Part shown: piece by piece, positions 60,827 to 64,000 of the stretch | How positions within the stretch are numbered: the stretch's first letter is position 1 | Layout: every line of letters starts with the position of its first letter | DNA from: Streptomyces xanthophaeus | GTDB lineage: Bacteria > Actinomycetota > Actinomycetes > Streptomycetales > Streptomycetaceae | DNA length: 64,000 nt | NCBI RefSeq assembly: GCF_000725805.1 | Contig: NZ_JOFT01000012.1 | Span: 62,001 to 126,000 of the forward strand | Direction: 5' to 3' | Translations under genes and position numbers: made by a program | Notes under the pieces: model-generated | What the model saw: the letters and a program-made list of their open reading frames with translations, nothing else | What the model was told of the DNA's origin: nothing | Databases searched by the model: none

Positions 60827-61629
60827 AACTTCCGGTGGTCCAGCATGTCCGCCGGGGTCACGTCGTTCCAGGGCCGCATCGTGTCGTGCAGGTCCACGAC
60901 GTTGGCGGTGCCCGCGGCCGGCAGGTAGGTGGACTGCGGGTTCCGTGTCTGCCAGTCGGCCCACAGCTTGTCGATGAAGGCGTGGTGCATCCAGAACACC
61001 GGGTCGTTGGGGGAGACCCCGGTCGCCATCTGCCCGCCGACCCACACGTGCACCCGGTTGTGCAGGTTGGCGCCGCGCCAGCCCTCCAGGTGGTTGCGGA
61101 AGCCGTTCGAGGAGCTGTTCCACGGCGCCATGTCGTAGACCGGCATGGCGAGTACGGAGTCCACCTCGGCCTTGGTCGGCAGCTGGGCCACCCCGGTGCC
61201 GAGAGCGCGCCTGAGGTAGGCGCGCCCGTCCACCCGTACGGCTATGTCCCACTTGCCCGTCGCGTGGGCGAACGGCCCGTCGAGGACCTGCCCGTCGCGG
61301 GCCCGGCCGGTGCCGCCGAGGAAGTCCGGGGCCCAGAGGGAGGAGCGGGCCGTGCGGTCCGTCGTCCAGTCCCAGTAGGGGATCGCGACGCTCGCGTCCA
61401 CTTTCTGCAGCGCCGCCTCGAACTCCAGCAGGAAACGGCGGTGCCAGGGCAGGAAGGAGGGCGATCTGTGCCCGACGCGGTCTCCCGAATCGGTGTCGCT
61501 CATGATGAAGCCGTTGTGGGTGGTGACGAAGCGGTCGTAGCTGCCGGTGCGCTTGAGCTCCAGCAGCGCCGCGGTGAAGGCGCGCTTCTCGTCGGGGGTG
61601 AGCGAGGCCTGGTTCTTGCGGACGGTCAT
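60772..61629 (-). CDS. melC2: Tyrosinase MelC2
   Basis: A 285-residue tyrosinase with CuA ligands H38, H54 and H63 and CuB ligands H190, H194 and H216, the same numbering as the structurally known Streptomyces enzymes. It starts [18 protein letters not shown], like typical MelC2. It depends on MelC1, encoded just upstream with a four-base overlap, for copper loading and Tat export. The C-terminus runs into the convergent response-regulator gene: 55 bases are read on both strands. Confidence 0.94.
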   Translation of the reverse strand: MTVRKNQASLTPDEKRAFTAALLELKRTGSYDRFVTTHNGFIMSDTDSGDRVGHRSPSFLPWHRRFLLEFEAALQKVDASVAIPYWDWTTDRTARSSLWAPDFLGGTGRARDGQVLDGPFAHATGKWDIAVRVDGRAYLRRALGTGVAQLPTKAEVDSVLAMPVYDMAPWNSSSNGFRNHLEGWRGANLHNRVHVWVGGQMATGVSPNDPVFWMHHAFIDKLWADWQTRNPQSTYLPAAGTANVVDLHDTMRPWNDVTPADMLDHRKFYTFDTEPAAAAASASQR

Positions 61630-62030
61630 GCCGAGCCTCCGAAGGGGACGAGGGCGGCGCCCTGGAGTTCACGGACCGCTGCGCGGGCGAGCGAGCGGGG
61701 GTCGGAGTAGGTCTCGTAGTGGTTGATCACGCTGATCCAGCTGCCGTCGGCGTTGCGCATGACGTGCAGCTCGCGGCCGTCTATCTGCACGGTGGGCAGG
61801 CCCGGGGAGTGGTGCCCGCCGTGGTGGCCGCCCCCTCCCGCGGTGATCTTGATGCGGCGGCCCTGGTAGACCTCGTCGACGCTGGTGCCGGCGGCGCTGA
61901 TGCCCGCGGCGGTGGAATCGGCGGCGGCGGCCGGGCGTACGGCTGCCGCGGCGGCAGCGGCGGTGAGACCGAGAGCGGTGAGTGCGCCTGCGGAGGCCCC
62001 TAAGGCCTGGCGGCGAGTGATCTTGTTCAT
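61626..62030 (-). CDS. melC1: Tyrosinase caddie protein MelC1
   Basis: A 134-residue Tat-exported chaperone: signal [27 protein letters not shown], then [25 protein letters not shown], a His-rich copper-binding segment. The core [26 protein letters not shown] follows. It binds apo-MelC2, delivers copper and escorts it across the membrane. ATG 62030 (MNKITRRQ) gives the Tat motif. It is translationally coupled to melC2. Confidence 0.92.
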   Translation of the reverse strand: MNKITRRQALGASAGALTALGLTAAAAAAAVRPAAAADSTAAGISAAGTSVDEVYQGRRIKITAGGGGHHGGHHSPGLPTVQIDGRELHVMRNADGSWISVINHYETYSDPRSLARAAVRELQGAALVPFGGSA

Positions 62031-62114
62031 GCCCCGAGAGGTATCAGGGGCAGGGCAAGGGTCGGCCAGTATCCGGACATCTACTGATAAGTTGCCCATA
62101 GAACAAGTTGGATG

Positions 62115-62161
62115 ATCTTCCCGTCCGGAGCGGCTCCAGCAGTCCGGACGGGAAGATTTTT
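62115..62161 (+). terminator. Intrinsic terminator with 15-bp stem and T tract
   Basis: ATCTTCCCGTCCGGA pairs perfectly with TCCGGACGGGAAGAT, followed by TTTT. T-tailed terminators are rare in this genus. No plus-strand gene ends nearby; the last one stops 1.3 kb upstream at 60826. Confidence 0.8.
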
Positions 62162-62326
62162 GGACTCAAGGCTACTCGACAGTAATTTCTTCGGCCGCGT
62201 GAGGTCCCTATGGGAGGGGTCACATCGAAGAGAAGGCCGGAAGCGATGGTGCGGAGCGGGTCCCGGGAGTCCGGGCGGAGCCGGGACTCCCGAGGCGGCT
62301 TCCCCGAGTATTGACCGATTCTTCCC

Positions 62327-62332
62327 TATAGT
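62327..62332 (+). promoter_or_regulatory. gadB -10 element TATAGT, leaderless arrangement
   Basis: TATAGT lies six bases before the gadB ATG, so transcription should start at or next to the ATG. A TTGACC at 62311 is too close (10-bp spacer) to be its -35. No ribosome site precedes the ATG. Confidence 0.55.
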
Positions 62333-62338
62333 CCCGAT

Positions 62339-63730
62339 ATGGCTCTTCACAAGACGAAGGACGACGGCGAGAACGACGTCGGCACCGACGTGTTCGCGTC
62401 CACCCTGAGCGGTCAGATCCTCCCCAAGTTCCGAATGCCGGACGATCACTCGCCGACCGAGGTCGTCTACGAGCTCCTCCACAACGAACTGCTCCTCGAC
62501 GGCAACGCCGCCCAGAACCTGGCCACCTTCTGCACCACCTGGTCGGACGACGGCGTGCACCGCCTGATGAACGAGTGCCTCGACAAGAACATGATCGACA
62601 AGGACGAGTACCCGCAGACCGCCGAGATCGAGGCGCGCTGCGTCAACATCCTGGCCGACCTGTGGAACGCACCGCCCGGCGGCGCCGCCACCGGTTGCTC
62701 CACCACCGGCTCCAGCGAGGCCGCCATGCTCGGCGGCCTCGCCCTCAAATGGCGCTGGCGCAACCGCCGCCTCGCCGAAGGACGCTCCGGCGACCGGCCC
62801 AACCTGGTCTGCGGGCCGGTCCAGGTCTGCTGGGAGAAGTTCGCCCGCTACTTCGACGTGGAGCTGCGCCAGATCCCCCTGGAGCCCGGCGCCACCGGCA
62901 TCCTGCCCCACCAGCTCGCCTCGTACGTCGACGAGAACACCATCGGCGTCGTCGCCATCCTCGGTGTCACCTACACCTGCGACTACGAACCCGTGGCGGA
63001 GATCGCCGCCGAACTCGACCGCATCCAGGCCGAACACGGCTGGGACGTCCCCATCCACGTGGACGGCGCCAGCGGCGCCTTCGTCGCCCCCTTCCTCCAC
63101 ACCGACGTGGTGTGGGACTTCCAGCTGCCGCGGGTCGCCTCCGTCAACACCTCCGGCCACAAGTACGGGCTCGCACCCCTGGGCGTCGGCTGGATCGTGT
63201 GGCGCACCGCCGACCTGCTGCCGGCGGACCTGGTCTTCGACGTGGACTACCTGGGCGGTGACATGCCCACCTTCGCCCTCAACTTCTCCCGCCCGGGCGG
63301 CGAGGTCATCGCCCAGTACTACCTGTTCCTGCGCCTGGGCCGAGGCGGCTACCGGCGCGTCCAGGAGGCCTGCGCCGAGACCGCCCAGTACCTGGCGGGG
63401 GAGATCGCGTCCATGGGGCCCTTCACGCTCCTGTACGACGGCCGGGGCGCCCTGCCCGCGGTCTCCTACACGCTCAGTGACCCGGAAGGGGCCGGGTTCA
63501 CCCTCTACGACCTCTCCGAGCGGCTGCGGATGCGCGGCTGGCAGGTGCCCTCGTACCCGCTGCCGGCCGACCGTCAGGAGACGGTCATCCAGCGGGTCCT
63601 GGTCCGGCACGGCGTCACCCGGGACCAGATCGCCCTCCTCGTCGCCGACCTGCGCCGCGCGGTGGAACACCTGCGGGCGACGCCCCCGCCGGTGCCGACG
63701 ACCGCGCCCCGCTCCGGCTTCCACCACTGA
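62339..63730 (+). CDS. gadB: Glutamate decarboxylase
   Basis: A 463-residue PLP-dependent group II decarboxylase of the GadA/B type. It begins MALHKTKDDGENDVGTDVFASTL. PPGGAATGCSTTGSSEAAMLGG and HVDGASGAFVAPF are conserved, and the Schiff-base lysine is K275 in SGHKYGLAP. It converts glutamate to GABA and CO2, consuming a proton, and supports acid tolerance or GABA-shunt metabolism. No GABA antiporter is in the window. The mRNA is probably leaderless. Confidence 0.94.
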   Translation: MALHKTKDDGENDVGTDVFASTLSGQILPKFRMPDDHSPTEVVYELLHNELLLDGNAAQNLATFCTTWSDDGVHRLMNECLDKNMIDKDEYPQTAEIEARCVNILADLWNAPPGGAATGCSTTGSSEAAMLGGLALKWRWRNRRLAEGRSGDRPNLVCGPVQVCWEKFARYFDVELRQIPLEPGATGILPHQLASYVDENTIGVVAILGVTYTCDYEPVAEIAAELDRIQAEHGWDVPIHVDGASGAFVAPFLHTDVVWDFQLPRVASVNTSGHKYGLAPLGVGWIVWRTADLLPADLVFDVDYLGGDMPTFALNFSRPGGEVIAQYYLFLRLGRGGYRRVQEACAETAQYLAGEIASMGPFTLLYDGRGALPAVSYTLSDPEGAGFTLYDLSERLRMRGWQVPSYPLPADRQETVIQRVLVRHGVTRDQIALLVADLRRAVEHLRATPPPVPTTAPRSGFHH

Positions 63731-63735
63731 CGGCG

Positions 63736-63773
63736 GGGGCCGGGCGGCGGTCAGCGCACCGCCGCCCGGCCCC
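63736..63773. terminator. 16-bp perfect hairpin between convergent genes
   Basis: GGGGCCGGGCGGCGGT pairs with ACCGCCGCCCGGCCCC around a six-base loop. It spans the stop of the right-hand gene and can terminate both directions. Confidence 0.75.
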
Positions 63774-64000
63774 GTGGCCGAGGCGTCGGCCAGAGCATGC
63801 CGAGAGCGGACAGCGCCTCGACCCGGTCCGCCGCCAGGGAGTCCGCACGGGAGCGCTGGTTGGCGATCCAGGAGCCCAGGCGCAGCTCCCGGTCGCCGAC
63901 CCGCTCCACGTGCGTGCGGGGGACCCGCAGGTGGTGCTCGCGGGCATGGAACGAGCGCGCCGCCTCCAGGTGTTCCGCCCACGCGGTGGCGTGGCTGCGG
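63751..64000 (-). CDS. Helicase-associated-domain protein, C-terminal fragment
   Basis: The last 82 residues of a gene that continues beyond the right edge. HATAWAEHLEAARSFHAREHHLRVPRTH and LRLGSWIANQRSR, then LGMLWPTP, match the tryptophan-rich helicase-associated repeat. This repeat is found in tandem at the C-termini of large Streptomyces DEAD/DEAH helicases. The helicase core lies outside the window. It is convergent with gadB. Confidence 0.7.
   Translation of the reverse strand, partial: RSHATAWAEHLEAARSFHAREHHLRVPRTHVERVGDRELRLGSWIANQRSRADSLAADRVEALSALGMLWPTPRPRGRAAVR

Larger units (their letters stand above)
62031..62338. other. Regulatory stretch between melC1 and gadB
   Basis: It contains no protein gene. 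It holds an isolated intrinsic terminator on the plus strand (62115-62161), the divergent melC promoter region, and the gadB promoter at its right end. Confidence 0.6.

Noticed and set aside
62081..63982. Long minus-strand frame opposite gadB
   Set aside because: gadB on the plus strand carries complete PLP-decarboxylase motifs. The opposite frame is Gly/Val/Asp-rich shadow sequence typical of high-GC DNA.
1..64000. CRISPR arrays, prophage genes, complete transposases, rRNA operons or a secondary-metabolite cluster
   Set aside because: No regularly spaced repeats, phage structural or integrase genes, transposase motifs, rRNA sequence or PKS/NRPS/terpene core genes are seen.

Overview
The window is a stretch of high-GC chromosome from a Streptomyces or a very close relative. 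The evidence is a GC-rich third-position bias in almost every gene, a short chaplin gene, two tyrosinase/caddie operons, a mycothiol-dependent formaldehyde dehydrogenase, LAETG-type sortase-E substrates, and many regulator and transporter pairs typical of the genus. It holds about 66 protein genes, one tRNA-like RNA, no rRNA, no CRISPR array, no intact insertion sequence and no recognisable biosynthetic cluster. The left edge cuts or nearly cuts a TerD-vWA gene, and the right edge cuts a helicase-associated-domain gene.

Layout, 0-16 kb. A TerD-vWA protein is followed by an EamA exporter plus AraC regulator, with a divergent MocR-type regulator. Then come a DUF2625 protein, an LAETG surface protein, an ECF sigma factor and its likely membrane partner. 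A MarR regulator faces an MFS exporter (3' frameshifted) and a GlcG/HbpS protein. A GH20 hexosaminidase gene carries a parS-like palindrome inside its signal-peptide codons. A lipoprotein, a DUF3040 protein, a secreted endonuclease I and an orphan amino-acid-binding lipoprotein follow.

16-21 kb holds the most unusual locus. A 73-nt tRNA-like RNA with its own -10 element sits directly upstream of four tightly packed genes: an ankyrin-repeat protein, a MoxR AAA ATPase, a vWA protein with an HExxH metallopeptidase domain, and a TerD protein. It resembles the TerD/vWA/MoxR stress or conflict systems, with a possible RNA component.

21-40 kb. This part has a secreted tripeptidyl aminopeptidase, a TetR regulator facing a PAP2 phosphatase/DMT operon across three evenly spaced operators, RraA, a PNGase-A-like secreted glycoamidase, a Ser/Thr kinase, an LAETG protein, a LysM transglycosylase with a Crp-type site, and a DapA-family lyase facing a LysR regulator. 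After these come mycothiol-dependent formaldehyde dehydrogenase, a metallo-beta-lactamase-fold protein, a PIG-L deacetylase, and a convergent crotonase/SDR pair that looks like dienoyl-CoA isomerase and reductase.

40-64 kb. A quinone-oxidoreductase and two acyl-CoA dehydrogenases form a translationally coupled operon. Next are a TRIC channel, GNAT proteins, tyrosinase operon 1, a chaplin, a carboxylesterase and another secreted esterase, and a small inverted-repeat element. A SIS-domain gene lacking a normal start, an FhuF-like protein and a subtilase follow. The dicarboxylate carrier DctA faces its CitA/DctB-type two-component system, which overlaps tyrosinase operon 2 tail to tail. Glutamate decarboxylase with a probable leaderless promoter closes the window.
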